Made by a program: the position numbers and the translations under genes | Notes under the pieces: model-generated | What the model was told of the DNA's origin: nothing | The model's input: only the letters and a program-made list of their open reading frames with translations | The model's database searches: none | DNA from: Streptomyces finlayi | GTDB lineage: Bacteria > Actinomycetota > Actinomycetes > Streptomycetales > Streptomycetaceae | Length of the DNA: 64,000 nucleotides | Direction: 5' to 3' | Assembly (NCBI RefSeq): GCF_014216315.1 | Contig: NZ_CP045702.1 | Span: 6,076,001 to 6,140,000, forward strand | In this document: piece after piece, positions 45,162-53,939 of the stretch | Layout of the letters: each line of letters starts with the position of its first letter | How positions within the stretch are numbered: position 1 is the stretch's first letter

Positions 45162-45941
45162 TCAGTTGGGGTGCGTGGGGGCCCGGGTCAGTTCCACCGC
45201 GGGCAGCGACGGCAGATGTCGGATGACCGCGGTCTCCCTCCGCAGGAGGGTCAGTTCCTCGCGCAGCCGGGTCGCGGTGTCCGGGGCCTGGAGCAGGCGC
45301 TGCTTCGACGGGATGTCGAGTACCGCGGCGGCGGCCACCAAATACGAGACCACCGACGGGTCGTCGGGCAGGTCCGCTCCGGTGGTCAGGGAGCGCTCGC
45401 TGGCTCCCGCGAGCCGCTTCTGGTAGCCGCGGAAGGCCCGCAGGACACCCTCGGCGAGCGCGCCGGCCTCCTCGGCCCCGCTCGTCCCGCCACTCTCCTC
45501 GTCGCCCGGCTCCTCGGTCAGTTCCTCGACCTCGGCTGTCAGATAAGGGCCGCTCGCGTCGACGGACAGCAGCTTGACCCGGACCGTGCCGGTGGCCAGG
45601 ATCTCGAAGCTCCCGTCCGCGCGCTCACGGATCTTCGCGGCGTCCGCGACGCAGCCGACCCGGTGGAAGGACTGGATCGGGTCGGGTCCGAAGCCGTCGG
45701 CGGGCGCGCGGTCGACGGGGACGGCCTCGGCGAGGCTGTCCGGCATCCCGGTGGCCGTCGGCGCGACTTCGCGGCCGTCGCGGATCGCGACCACGACGAA
45801 GCGGCGCGCGTCGTCCTCGTCGGTCTGCAGCAGCGCGCGCATCATGGCGCGATAACGCTCCTCGAAGACGTTGAGCGGCAGCACGAGGCCGGGAAACAGC
45901 ACCGCGTTGAGCGGGAAGAGGGGGAGGCGAGCCGTGGTCAC
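45162..45941 (-). CDS. LON substrate-binding (N-terminal) domain protein
   Basis: This 259-residue protein consists of the LON N-terminal domain alone, with no AAA or protease domain. LPLFPLNAVLFPGLVLPLNVFEERYR and GCVADAAKIRERADGSFEILATGTVRVKL are typical. Such stand-alone proteins are of unknown role, perhaps as adaptors. The GTG at 45941 follows TACGCT (45955-45950, minus strand) by eight bases, suggesting a leaderless transcript; a TTG at 45950 is the alternative start. It lies five bases after the previous gene. Confidence 0.88.
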   Translation of the reverse strand: MTTARLPLFPLNAVLFPGLVLPLNVFEERYRAMMRALLQTDEDDARRFVVVAIRDGREVAPTATGMPDSLAEAVPVDRAPADGFGPDPIQSFHRVGCVADAAKIRERADGSFEILATGTVRVKLLSVDASGPYLTAEVEELTEEPGDEESGGTSGAEEAGALAEGVLRAFRGYQKRLAGASERSLTTGADLPDDPSVVSYLVAAAAVLDIPSKQRLLQAPDTATRLREELTLLRRETAVIRHLPSLPAVELTRAPTHPN

Positions 45942-45946
45942 AAAGG

Positions 45947-46975
45947 TCAAGCGTAATGGCCGCGCGCCCGGCTGCGGCCTTCCCGGTTACGTAAGGGGGT
46001 CACGGAGGCGACCTGGAGCCGTGCGCCGTCCCTCGCGTCGAGGAACTGACCGAGCGGATCGTCGGACACCGAGGACCACGGGAACGAGGTCGCGTACGGT
46101 CCGATCAGCCGGAACTGTTCCAGGGCCTCGTCCCACCGCCCGCGCACCACGAGCACGTACGCCAGGAGGTTGCGCGTCTCGGCCGGCCAGAGGTCGCCGG
46201 GCCGGTACGCGGCGGAGAGCCTGATCGCGAGATCGGCTGCCGCGTCGATCCGCTCCACCTGCACCGGGCCGGGCCGGTGGTCGAGCTGGGCGTCGAGCAG
46301 CAGGGCGAAGGCCGCCCGTACGGGCAACGCCTGCACCAGTGAGTCGGGCAGCGCGTCCTGGGCCGCCTGCTCGGCGAAGTCGAAGCACTCGCGGTGCGAG
46401 CCGTACCAGGCGGCGGAGAGGTACTGGAGCGCCGCGACATGGCAGCCGTAGTGGTGCGGGGAACGCCGTATGGCCTGCTCCCACAGGGCCTCGAACACGG
46501 TGTGCGTGGCGTGCGTACCGCGGGCGTGGTCCAGGGCGAGCCGCCAGGGCACGGGGTCGCCCGGCTGGGCCTCGGCGGCCGCCGAGATGAGCGGGCCCAC
46601 CTCACGCAGCCGTTCGGCCCGGGCGGGCGACTCCCAGGCCCGCCGGACGGCCAGCCCCGCCTTGACGAGCAGGGCGTCCGGGTCGCGCGGAGCGGCGGAC
46701 AGCCAGTCGGCGAGCCAGCCGTCGCGGCTGTGCGCGAACGTGACCAGCCGGGTGAGGAAGCGGTCGCGGGTCTCCCACTCGGCGCCCTCCCGGGTGACGG
46801 CGAGCAGTTCGGCGGCGGGTCCGTAGCCGCCGAGGGCCGCGGCCACCAGAGCCGGTGACAGCCGCTCGTCGGGGGCGTCGAGCAGCACCGCGTCGTCCAC
46901 GGGCAGTCCGGCGGACAGCTCGGTGCTGTGCCGGATCATGCGCGTGGTGCTGAGCAGAGCGCGAAGGAATGGCAT
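45947..46975 (-). CDS. helical (TPR-like) repeat protein of unknown function
   Basis: This 342-residue soluble protein is mostly alpha-helical with Trp/Ala-rich segments (DPDALLVKAGLAVRRAWE, YGCHVAALQYLSAAWYGS, NLLAYVLVVRGRWDEALEQF) that look like degenerate TPR units. No catalytic motif is seen. I use the ATG at 46975, but 46987 (MVCTM) or the upstream ATG at 47122 are possible, since no clear Shine-Dalgarno is present. It precedes the LON-domain gene. Confidence 0.72.
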   Translation of the reverse strand: MPFLRALLSTTRMIRHSTELSAGLPVDDAVLLDAPDERLSPALVAAALGGYGPAAELLAVTREGAEWETRDRFLTRLVTFAHSRDGWLADWLSAAPRDPDALLVKAGLAVRRAWESPARAERLREVGPLISAAAEAQPGDPVPWRLALDHARGTHATHTVFEALWEQAIRRSPHHYGCHVAALQYLSAAWYGSHRECFDFAEQAAQDALPDSLVQALPVRAAFALLLDAQLDHRPGPVQVERIDAAADLAIRLSAAYRPGDLWPAETRNLLAYVLVVRGRWDEALEQFRLIGPYATSFPWSSVSDDPLGQFLDARDGARLQVASVTPLRNREGRSRARGHYA

Positions 46976-47197
46976 GGTGCAGACCATTGAAAAGCGCTGG
47001 TGAAAGGCGCGCCAGTGGGGCGAGGTGAAGCTTCTGTGCCGAGTGGGAGGGTTGCCCTGGCCCAGGTCAAGACAGGGCAAAGGAAATGCCGGATTCTGGC
47101 TTGAATCCGCCCTGCTGGTCATATCTCGCCCCTCAGGCGCCGGACGCGTACTGCCCCTGTCTCACGGGCTGTTGAGGAATTCGACGGGGTCTCCGGA
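46976..47197 (-). other. intergenic region with an 8-bp inverted repeat
   Basis: TTGCCCTG (47052-47059) and CAGGGCAA (47073-47080) form a dyad about 80-105 bases upstream of the helical-repeat gene. A GGATTC/GAATCC pair lies at about 47091-47108. These could be operator sites; the region is otherwise empty. Confidence 0.35.
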
Positions 47198-48802
47198 TCA
47201 GCCCCGGCGCAGCAGCCGGGAGGCGCCCGCCGCGACGGTCGTGGCCAGTATCCAGCCCAGCAGGACGAGTGCCGCTCCGACCCACTGCCAGCCGCCCTCC
47301 AGCCGCCAGTAGCCGTCCTGTCCGAGGTTGATCACCGGCACCAGCAGATCGAGCGCGTACAGGGCGGCGTTCCACTCCGGGTGCTCCTCCTGCTTGATCG
47401 CCGCGGGGTCGTACCGGGAGAACGCCACCGTGCCCGCCGCCCACAGCACCGCCATCCACACCGCCGCCCGCCCCGGCCGGTAGCCGTACGCCACTGTCCA
47501 GTCCTGGAGGTAGCCCCACAGCCTGGCGGCGGGTGGCAGCGTCTCCCGGCGCCGCCGCTGCTTGGCGAGCAGCACCTCGCGGGCGTCCGAGTCCTCGCCG
47601 CAGCTGCGCAGGACGGAGGCGAGCCGCTCGTACGGCTCGGGCACGTACTCCGGGGTCGCCGCGAGCACCCACTCCAGCCGCCGGGAGAGCGGGAAATGCC
47701 CGTACGGGACGAGGTTCTCGTAAACGAATCCGCCCATCGCCAGACCGCCCGGGCCCGGCCAGCTGGTCGACACGTCGATCAGCGTGACGACCTTCGCGCC
47801 GTTCAGGACCACCCGGCCCTCCTCCGGGCGCTCCGCGTTGAAGCGCAGCTCGGGCGTGGCGATCCTGCGCAGCGAGAGCTCCTCGTGCCGGGCCAGCACG
47901 AACCGTGCCTTGTGCAGGTCCACCGCGTCGCCGAACCTGCCGTCGTCCAGCCGCACGCCGCCCCGGCACTCGAAGACCTGGGAGCGGGTGCCGCGCGCCG
48001 GAGTGCCCGAGGACAGGGCGATGCCGTACGGGGGAGTGGTGCCCTGGTTCCCCGTGTCGACGCTGACCCAGGCCTCGGTCATGTAGAGCGTGCGCTCGAC
48101 GGTCAGCTGCGGGGCGTTCAGCGCCCGCCGCCCCTCCGTGCCCCGCAGCCTGCTGCCGCGCAGGCTCAGCGAACCGCCCACCTTCGCGCCGCGCAGACTC
48201 AGTTCCCCGCGCGTCTCGATCATCTCGGCCTGGAGGTCCTGCGCCACCGCGAGACCGTCGGCGGTCAGCGCGCGGCCCTGTCGGTCGGGGCCGACGCTGA
48301 TCTGGTTGATCAGCAGGTCCGTACCGATCTGGGCGTCCGTGAGCCGGATGCCGCGCTCGATCCGGCAGCGGGGCAGATGCAGATCGCCCTCGGTGTGCAG
48401 CCGGGCCGCCTCGAGACGCGGAATCGCGCAGCCGACCATCCGCAGCGTCGTGAAGCGGCACTCGGGCAGCACCACCTCCTGCTCGAAACGGCAGCCCGTC
48501 AGCTCCACGTACGGAGAGACACGCCCGCCCGCCAGATCGAGCCGCCCCGTGATCCGCACGCCCCGGAGCTTCAGTGCCGCCACCCGTCCGGGGCGTGCCT
48601 CCGGCCCGCTCAGCAGCAGCCTGGCCACCGTCCGGGCACCGACACTCCGCTCGGGTCCCCAGATGTGCGCCGCGAACGGATCGTCGCGCACCGGGTCACG
48701 GGTGCGCAGATCGTAGGTGGTGCCGTTCCGGAAGGACTGCCACATACCCAGCTCCGCTGCGCTGAGGCCGTCCGGGATTTCGCCATCCTGCGGCTCGGTC
48801 AC
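47198..48802 (-). CDS. large membrane protein with pentapeptide-like beta-helix region
   Basis: This 534-residue protein has a long soluble N-terminal region (about residues 65-340) with repeating ALKLRGVRITGRLDLAGG / GELSLRGAKVGGSLSLRGS units, suggesting a right-handed beta-helix. Two C-terminal transmembrane helices follow (about 430-447 and 503-525). Function is unknown; similar oxidoreductase-labelled streptomycete proteins exist without experimental support. The GTG at 48802 has AGAGGGG upstream. It is divergent from hisD, sharing a promoter region with palindromic sites. Confidence 0.75.
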   Translation of the reverse strand: MTEPQDGEIPDGLSAAELGMWQSFRNGTTYDLRTRDPVRDDPFAAHIWGPERSVGARTVARLLLSGPEARPGRVAALKLRGVRITGRLDLAGGRVSPYVELTGCRFEQEVVLPECRFTTLRMVGCAIPRLEAARLHTEGDLHLPRCRIERGIRLTDAQIGTDLLINQISVGPDRQGRALTADGLAVAQDLQAEMIETRGELSLRGAKVGGSLSLRGSRLRGTEGRRALNAPQLTVERTLYMTEAWVSVDTGNQGTTPPYGIALSSGTPARGTRSQVFECRGGVRLDDGRFGDAVDLHKARFVLARHEELSLRRIATPELRFNAERPEEGRVVLNGAKVVTLIDVSTSWPGPGGLAMGGFVYENLVPYGHFPLSRRLEWVLAATPEYVPEPYERLASVLRSCGEDSDAREVLLAKQRRRRETLPPAARLWGYLQDWTVAYGYRPGRAAVWMAVLWAAGTVAFSRYDPAAIKQEEHPEWNAALYALDLLVPVINLGQDGYWRLEGGWQWVGAALVLLGWILATTVAAGASRLLRRG

Positions 48803-48869
48803 TGCCGTCCCCTCTGTGCAGATGCCGTACGTGTGTTCTTCCCCGTGTGTAACGGCGTGAACGCTAATA

Positions 48870-48909
48870 GTCAGCAGTGACAACCGGGGCATGTATCAGC
48901 CAGTGATAC
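48870..48909. promoter_or_regulatory. two related palindromes between the membrane protein gene and hisD
   Basis: GTCA-GCAG-TGAC (48870-48881) and GTATCA-GCCAG-TGATAC (48893-48909) share the core TCAGC-AGTGA, with centres about 25 bases apart. Placement between divergent genes fits a transcription-factor operator. Confidence 0.45.
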
Positions 48910-48949
48910 GGACGTCCGGGCGCCGGAAACGGTCTGCGAGAATTGGTGT

Positions 48950-50272
48950 GTGATTTCTCGAATCGATCTGCGCGGCAACGCCCTCCCCGAGGGCGGCGAC
49001 CTGCGCGACCTGCTGCCCCGTGCCGAGTTCGACGTGGAAGCCGCCCTGGAAACGGTGCGGCCCATCTGTGAGGACGTGCGCCATCGTGGCTCCGCGGCAG
49101 TGATCGAGTGGGGGGAGAAATTCGACGGCGTGCGCAGCGACTCGATCCGGGTCCCGGCCGAGGCCCTCACCGAGGCCCTCGAACAGCTCGACCCGGCCGT
49201 ACGGGCCGCGCTGGAGGAGTCGATCCGCCGCGCCCGGCTCGTCCACCGCTCACAGCGCCGCACCACACACACCACCCAGGTCGTCCCGGGCGGCACTGTC
49301 ACCGAGAAGTGGGTGCCCGTCGACCGCGTGGGGCTCTACGTACCGGGCGGCCGCTCCGTCTACCCCTCGTCCGTCGTCATGAACGTCGTACCGGCCCAGG
49401 AGGCGGGCGTCGAAGGCATCGCCGTCTCCTCGCCGCCGCAGAAGGAGTTCGGCGGACTGCCGCACCCCACCATCCTCGCCGCCTGCGCCCTGCTGGGCGT
49501 CGACGAGGTGTACGCGGCGGGCGGCGCCCAGGCCGTCGCGATGTTCGCGTACGGGACGGCCGACTGTCTCCCTGTGAACCTGGTCACCGGCCCCGGCAAC
49601 ATCTACGTCGCCGCCGCCAAGCGCCTCCTCAAGGGGCGCATCGGCATCGACGCCGAAGCCGGCCCTACCGAGATCGCGATCCTCGCCGACGCGACCGCCG
49701 ACCCGGCGCACGTCGCCGCCGACCTGATCAGCCAGGCCGAGCACGACCCGATGGCCGCCGCGGTCCTCGTGACGGACTCCGAGGACCTGGCCGCCGCCAC
49801 CGAGGCCGAGCTGAAGACGCAGGTCGCCGCGAGCAAGCACGTCGCCGACCGGATCGCGCCCGCCCTGGCCGGCCGTCAGTCCGCGATCGTCCTGGTCAAC
49901 GACCTGGAGGACGGCCTCAAGGTCGTCGACGCGTACGCCGCCGAGCACCTGGAGATCCAGACCGCGGACGCCGCAGCCGTGGCGGACCGCGTCCGCAACG
50001 CCGGCGCGGTCTTCGTCGGCCCCTGGTCGCCGGTCTCCCTCGGCGACTACTGCGCCGGCTCCAACCACGTCCTGCCCACCGGCGGCTGCGCCTGCCACTC
50101 CTCGGGCCTCTCCGTGCAGTCCTTCCTGCGCGGCATCCACATCGTCGACTACACCCGCGACGCACTCGCCGAGGTCACGCACCACGTCGTGACCCTCGCC
50201 GAGGCGGAGGACCTCCCGGCGCACGGCGCCGCACTCAAGGCACGGTTCGGCTGGAAGGTTCCGCAGGCGTGA
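48950..50272 (+). CDS. hisD: histidinol dehydrogenase HisD
   Basis: This 440-residue enzyme performs the last two steps of histidine synthesis, histidinol to histidine with NAD and zinc. The VPVDRVGLYVPGGRSVYPSSVVMN, GPGNIYVAAAKR, DAEAGPTEIA and SDHxGS-equivalent GDYCAGSNHVLPTGG segments are conserved. The GTG start at 48950 opens the his operon. Its stop overlaps hisC (GTGA). Confidence 0.98.
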   Translation: MISRIDLRGNALPEGGDLRDLLPRAEFDVEAALETVRPICEDVRHRGSAAVIEWGEKFDGVRSDSIRVPAEALTEALEQLDPAVRAALEESIRRARLVHRSQRRTTHTTQVVPGGTVTEKWVPVDRVGLYVPGGRSVYPSSVVMNVVPAQEAGVEGIAVSSPPQKEFGGLPHPTILAACALLGVDEVYAAGGAQAVAMFAYGTADCLPVNLVTGPGNIYVAAAKRLLKGRIGIDAEAGPTEIAILADATADPAHVAADLISQAEHDPMAAAVLVTDSEDLAAATEAELKTQVAASKHVADRIAPALAGRQSAIVLVNDLEDGLKVVDAYAAEHLEIQTADAAAVADRVRNAGAVFVGPWSPVSLGDYCAGSNHVLPTGGCACHSSGLSVQSFLRGIHIVDYTRDALAEVTHHVVTLAEAEDLPAHGAALKARFGWKVPQA

Positions 50273-51411
50273 CGAACGGCAGCACCACCCCCAACCCCTG
50301 GGACACGCTCCCCCTCCGCGAGGAGCTCCGCGGCCAGTCCCCCTACGGGGCCCCGCAGCTCGACGTACCCGTACGCCTCAACACCAACGAGAACCCCTAC
50401 CCGCTCCCCGAGGAACTGGTCGACCGGATCGCCGAGCGGGTCCGCGAGGCCGCCCGCGACCTCAACCGCTACCCCGACCGCGACGCCGTCGAGCTCCGTA
50501 CCGAACTCGCCGGCTACCTCACCCGCACCGCCGGGCACGAGGTCGGCCTCGCCAACGTCTGGGCGGCCAACGGCTCCAACGAAGTGCTCCAGCAGCTGCT
50601 CCAGACCTTCGGCGGGCCGGGGCGCACGGCGATCGGCTTCGAACCCTCGTACTCGATGCACGCCCTCATCGCGCGCGGCACCGGCACCGGGTGGATCTCC
50701 GGCCCCCGCAACGAGGACTTCACCATCGACGTCCCGGCGGCCCGCAAGGCCATCGCCGAGCAGCGGCCGGACGTCGTGTTCATCACCTCGCCCAACAACC
50801 CCACCGGCACCGCGGTCGACGCCGAGACCGTCCTCGCGCTGTACGACGCGGCACAGGCGGCCAAGCCCTCGATGGTCGTCGTCGACGAGGCGTACGGCGA
50901 GTTCAGCCACCACCCCTCGCTGCTCCCGCTGATCGAGGGCCGCCGGCACCTGGTGCTCTCGCGCACGATGTCCAAGGCGTTCGGCGCCGCCGGACTGCGC
51001 CTCGGCTATCTCGCCGCCGACCCGGCCGTCGTCGACGCCGTACAGCTGGTGCGGCTGCCGTACCACCTGTCCTCCATCACGCAGGCCACGGCGCTCGCCG
51101 CCCTGGAACACACCGATACGCTGCTGGGGTACGTCGCTCAGCTCAAGGGCGAGCGCGACCGGATCGTCGACGAGCTGCGCGCTCTCGGCTTCGACGTGAC
51201 CGACTCGGACGCCAACTTCGTCCAGTTCGGCCGCTTCGCGGACAGTCGCACCGCCTGGCGGCGGATCCTCGACCAGGGCGTCCTGGTCCGGGACAACGGG
51301 GTACCGGGATGGCTGCGGGTCTCCGCGGGGACCCCGGCCGAGAACGACGCGTTCCTCGATGCGGCGCGCACGCTTGTCACTGAGAACGCCAAGAAGGAGC
51401 ACGAGGCATGA
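50269..51411 (+). CDS. hisC: histidinol-phosphate aminotransferase HisC
   Basis: This fold-type I PLP aminotransferase (380 residues) forms histidinol phosphate. NTNENPYPLPEEL, GSNEVLQQLL, ITSPNNPTGT, VVDEAYGEFS and the PLP lysine in SRTMSKAFGAAGLRLGY are visible. It overlaps hisD (GTGA) and hisB (ATGA), so translation is coupled. Confidence 0.97.
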   Translation: MTNGSTTPNPWDTLPLREELRGQSPYGAPQLDVPVRLNTNENPYPLPEELVDRIAERVREAARDLNRYPDRDAVELRTELAGYLTRTAGHEVGLANVWAANGSNEVLQQLLQTFGGPGRTAIGFEPSYSMHALIARGTGTGWISGPRNEDFTIDVPAARKAIAEQRPDVVFITSPNNPTGTAVDAETVLALYDAAQAAKPSMVVVDEAYGEFSHHPSLLPLIEGRRHLVLSRTMSKAFGAAGLRLGYLAADPAVVDAVQLVRLPYHLSSITQATALAALEHTDTLLGYVAQLKGERDRIVDELRALGFDVTDSDANFVQFGRFADSRTAWRRILDQGVLVRDNGVPGWLRVSAGTPAENDAFLDAARTLVTENAKKEHEA

Positions 51412-52004
51412 ACCCCCGCGTAGGCCGCGTGGAACGCACCACGAAGGAAACGTCCGTGCTCGTCGAGATCAACCTCGACGGCACCGGAAAAGTCGATGTG
51501 TCGACGGGGGTCGGCTTCTACGACCACATGCTCGACCAGCTCGGCCGCCACGGGCTCTTCGACCTCACGGTCAAGACCGACGGCGACCTGCACATCGACT
51601 CGCACCACACGATCGAGGACACCGCCCTCGCGCTCGGTGGCGCCTTCAAGCAGGCACTCGGCGACAAGGTCGGCATCTACCGCTTCGGCAACTGCACCGT
51701 CCCGCTGGACGAGTCGCTCGCCCAGGTCACCGTCGACCTCTCCGGCCGCCCGTACCTGGTGCACACCGAGCCCGAGAAGATGGCGCCGATGATCGGCGAG
51801 TACGACACGACGATGACCCGGCACATCCTGGAGTCCTTCGTCGCGCAGGCGCAGATCGCCCTGCACGTCCACGTGCCGTACGGGCGCAACGCCCACCACA
51901 TCGTGGAGTGCCAGTTCAAGGCGCTCGCCCGCGCCCTGCGGTACGCCTCCGAGCGGGACCCGCGCGCAGCCGGAATCCTTCCCTCCACGAAGGGCGCGCT
52001 GTGA
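51408..52004 (+). CDS. hisB: imidazoleglycerol-phosphate dehydratase HisB
   Basis: This monofunctional enzyme (198 residues) lacks the HisB phosphatase half found in E. coli. Manganese-binding histidines are in GFYDHMLDQLGRHG, DSHHTIEDTALALG and AHHIVECQFKALARA. It overlaps hisC and the small membrane protein gene. Confidence 0.98.
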   Translation: MNPRVGRVERTTKETSVLVEINLDGTGKVDVSTGVGFYDHMLDQLGRHGLFDLTVKTDGDLHIDSHHTIEDTALALGGAFKQALGDKVGIYRFGNCTVPLDESLAQVTVDLSGRPYLVHTEPEKMAPMIGEYDTTMTRHILESFVAQAQIALHVHVPYGRNAHHIVECQFKALARALRYASERDPRAAGILPSTKGAL

Positions 52005-52168
52005 CCGGGCTCAATACGATTCTGATCGTCGTCGGCCTCTTCCTGGCCGGCGGCGTCTACTCCTTCTCGAAGCAGGACATGCCCAAGGGCCTCGTCGTAC
52101 TGCTCGGGATCGGCTCCGTGATGTGCCTGGTGGCGGGCATTCTGCGGATTCAGGGACTCTGGGACTGA
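52001..52168 (+). CDS. small membrane protein within the his operon (55 residues)
   Basis: The GTG at 52001 overlaps the hisB stop (GTGA). Two hydrophobic helices (about residues 5-20 and 30-47) are separated by a short loop containing SFSKQDMPKG. It has no assigned function. Tight coupling on both sides suggests it is a genuine gene kept with the his enzymes. Confidence 0.85.
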   Translation: MTGLNTILIVVGLFLAGGVYSFSKQDMPKGLVVLLGIGSVMCLVAGILRIQGLWD

Positions 52169-52177
52169 GGGACGTCT

Positions 52178-52819
52178 GTGAGTGACAAGAAGAAGGTCGT
52201 CGTCTTCGACTACGGCTTCGGCAACGTACGTTCCGCCGAGCGGGCTCTCGCCCACGTCGGCGCGGACGTCGAGATCACCCGGGACTTCGACACGGCGATG
52301 AACGCCGACGGGCTGCTGGTGCCCGGTGTCGGAGCGTTCTCCGCCTGCATGGAAGGCCTCAAGAAGGCCCGCGGCGAATGGGTCATCGGCCGCAGGCTGG
52401 CCGGCGGACGCCCCGTCATGGGCATCTGCGTCGGCATGCAGATCCTGTTCGAGCGCGGCATCGAGCATGGAGTGGAGACCGAAGGGCTGGACGAGTGGCC
52501 CGGTACCGTCGGCCCGCTGAAGGCCGACGTCGTCCCGCACATGGGCTGGAACACCGTCCAGGCCCCCGAGGACTCCCAGCTCTTCGCCGGTATGGACGCG
52601 GAGGCCCGGTACTACTTCGTGCACTCCTACGCGGCGCACGACTGGTCCCTCGAAGTCACCAACGCCAAGATCCGTGCGCCCAGGGTCACCTGGTCCACGC
52701 ACGGCGAGCGCTTCGTGGCGGCCGTGGAGAACGGCGCGCTGTGGGCCACCCAGTTCCACCCCGAGAAGTCCGGCGATGCCGGCGCCCAGCTGCTGACCAA
52801 CTGGATCGAGACGCTGTAA
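52178..52819 (+). CDS. hisH: imidazole glycerol phosphate synthase glutaminase subunit HisH
   Basis: This class I glutamine amidotransferase (213 residues) supplies ammonia to HisF. VVFDYGFGNVRSAERAL, the nucleophile Cys in GICVGMQILFE and the catalytic His-Glu in QFHPEKSGDAG are visible. The GTG at 52178 has GAGGGA upstream. The stop overlaps priA (TAATG). Confidence 0.97.
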   Translation: MSDKKKVVVFDYGFGNVRSAERALAHVGADVEITRDFDTAMNADGLLVPGVGAFSACMEGLKKARGEWVIGRRLAGGRPVMGICVGMQILFERGIEHGVETEGLDEWPGTVGPLKADVVPHMGWNTVQAPEDSQLFAGMDAEARYYFVHSYAAHDWSLEVTNAKIRAPRVTWSTHGERFVAAVENGALWATQFHPEKSGDAGAQLLTNWIETL

Positions 52820-53544
52820 TGCCGAAGCTTGAACTGCTCCCCGCCGTCGATGTCCGCGACGGCCAGGCCGTCCGCCTCGTCCACGGCGAGTCCGGCTCCG
52901 AGACCTCGTACGGCGACCCCCTGCAGGCCGCCCTCACGTGGCAGCGGGCGGGCGCCGAGTGGCTGCACCTCGTCGACCTGGACGCCGCCTTCGGCACCGG
53001 TGACAACCGGGCGCAGATCGCCGAGGTCGCCCGCTCCATGGACATCAAGGTGGAGCTCTCCGGCGGCATCCGCGACGACGCCTCGCTCGCCGCGGCCCTC
53101 GCCACCGGCTGCACCCGTGTCAACCTCGGCACCGCGGCCCTGGAGACCCCGGAGTGGGTCGCCAAGGTGATCGCCGAGCACGGCGACAAGATCGCCGTCG
53201 GCCTCGACGTCCGCGGCACCACCCTGCGCGGCCGCGGCTGGACCCGCGACGGCGGAGACCTCTACGAGACGCTCGCCCGCCTCGACTCCGAGGGCTGTGC
53301 CCGCTACGTCGTCACCGACATCGCCAAGGACGGCACGCTCCAGGGCCCCAACCTGGAACTCCTCAAGAACGTCTGCGCCGCCACCGACAAGCCCGTCGTC
53401 GCCTCCGGCGGAGTGTCCTCACTGGACGACCTGCGGGCGATCTCCTCGCTCGTCGCGGACGGCGTCGAGGGTGCGATCGTCGGCAAGGCGCTGTACGCCG
53501 AGGCGTTCACCCTGGAAGAGGCGCTCAAGGCGGTCTCCGTATGA
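52819..53544 (+). CDS. priA: bifunctional HisA/TrpF isomerase PriA
   Basis: This 241-residue TIM barrel, in actinobacteria, isomerises both ProFAR (histidine) and phosphoribosylanthranilate (tryptophan), replacing TrpF. Catalytic Asp residues lie in LLPAVDVRDGQAVRL and VVTDIAKDGTLQGPN, with phosphate-binding LSGGIRDD and VVASGGVSS. Bifunctionality is inferred from what is known in Streptomyces and Mycobacterium; HisA alone would look similar. It is coupled to hisH and to ridA. Confidence 0.93.
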   Translation: MPKLELLPAVDVRDGQAVRLVHGESGSETSYGDPLQAALTWQRAGAEWLHLVDLDAAFGTGDNRAQIAEVARSMDIKVELSGGIRDDASLAAALATGCTRVNLGTAALETPEWVAKVIAEHGDKIAVGLDVRGTTLRGRGWTRDGGDLYETLARLDSEGCARYVVTDIAKDGTLQGPNLELLKNVCAATDKPVVASGGVSSLDDLRAISSLVADGVEGAIVGKALYAEAFTLEEALKAVSV

Positions 53545-53939
53545 CGGACTCCGTACGCCGCCTCTCCACCGGCGCCCCCTGGGAGGAGAGGTTCGGCTAC
53601 TCCCGCGCGGTGGAACTGCCCAGCGGACTGGTCCTGGTCTCCGGCTGCACGTCGGTGGTCAAGGGCGAGATCTCGGCGGGCAGTCCGTACGAGCAGACCA
53701 GGACCTCCTTCGACGTCGCCTTCGAGGCACTGAAGGAGCTCGGCCTCGGCCGCGAGGACGTCGTACGTACCCGGATGTACATCACGCACGCCCGGGACGT
53801 GGACGAGGTGGGCCGCGCCCACAAGGAACTGTTCGACGACATCCGGCCCGTCGCGTCGATGATCATCGTGTCCGGATTCGTCGAGCCGAGCCTGGTCGTC
53901 GAGGTCGAGGTCGAAGCATTCAGGGACGGTACGAAGTGA
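53541..53939 (+). CDS. RidA family (YjgF/YER057c) protein
   Basis: This 132-residue protein belongs to a family that hydrolyses reactive enamine/imine intermediates from PLP enzymes. GLVLVSGCTSV, the Arg in VVRTRMYITHARDVDEVGRAH and the C-terminal PSLVVEVEVEAF are conserved. It overlaps priA (ATGA) and hisF (GTGA). Its place inside the his operon may protect against by-products, but this is inference. Confidence 0.9.
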   Translation: MTDSVRRLSTGAPWEERFGYSRAVELPSGLVLVSGCTSVVKGEISAGSPYEQTRTSFDVAFEALKELGLGREDVVRTRMYITHARDVDEVGRAHKELFDDIRPVASMIIVSGFVEPSLVVEVEVEAFRDGTK

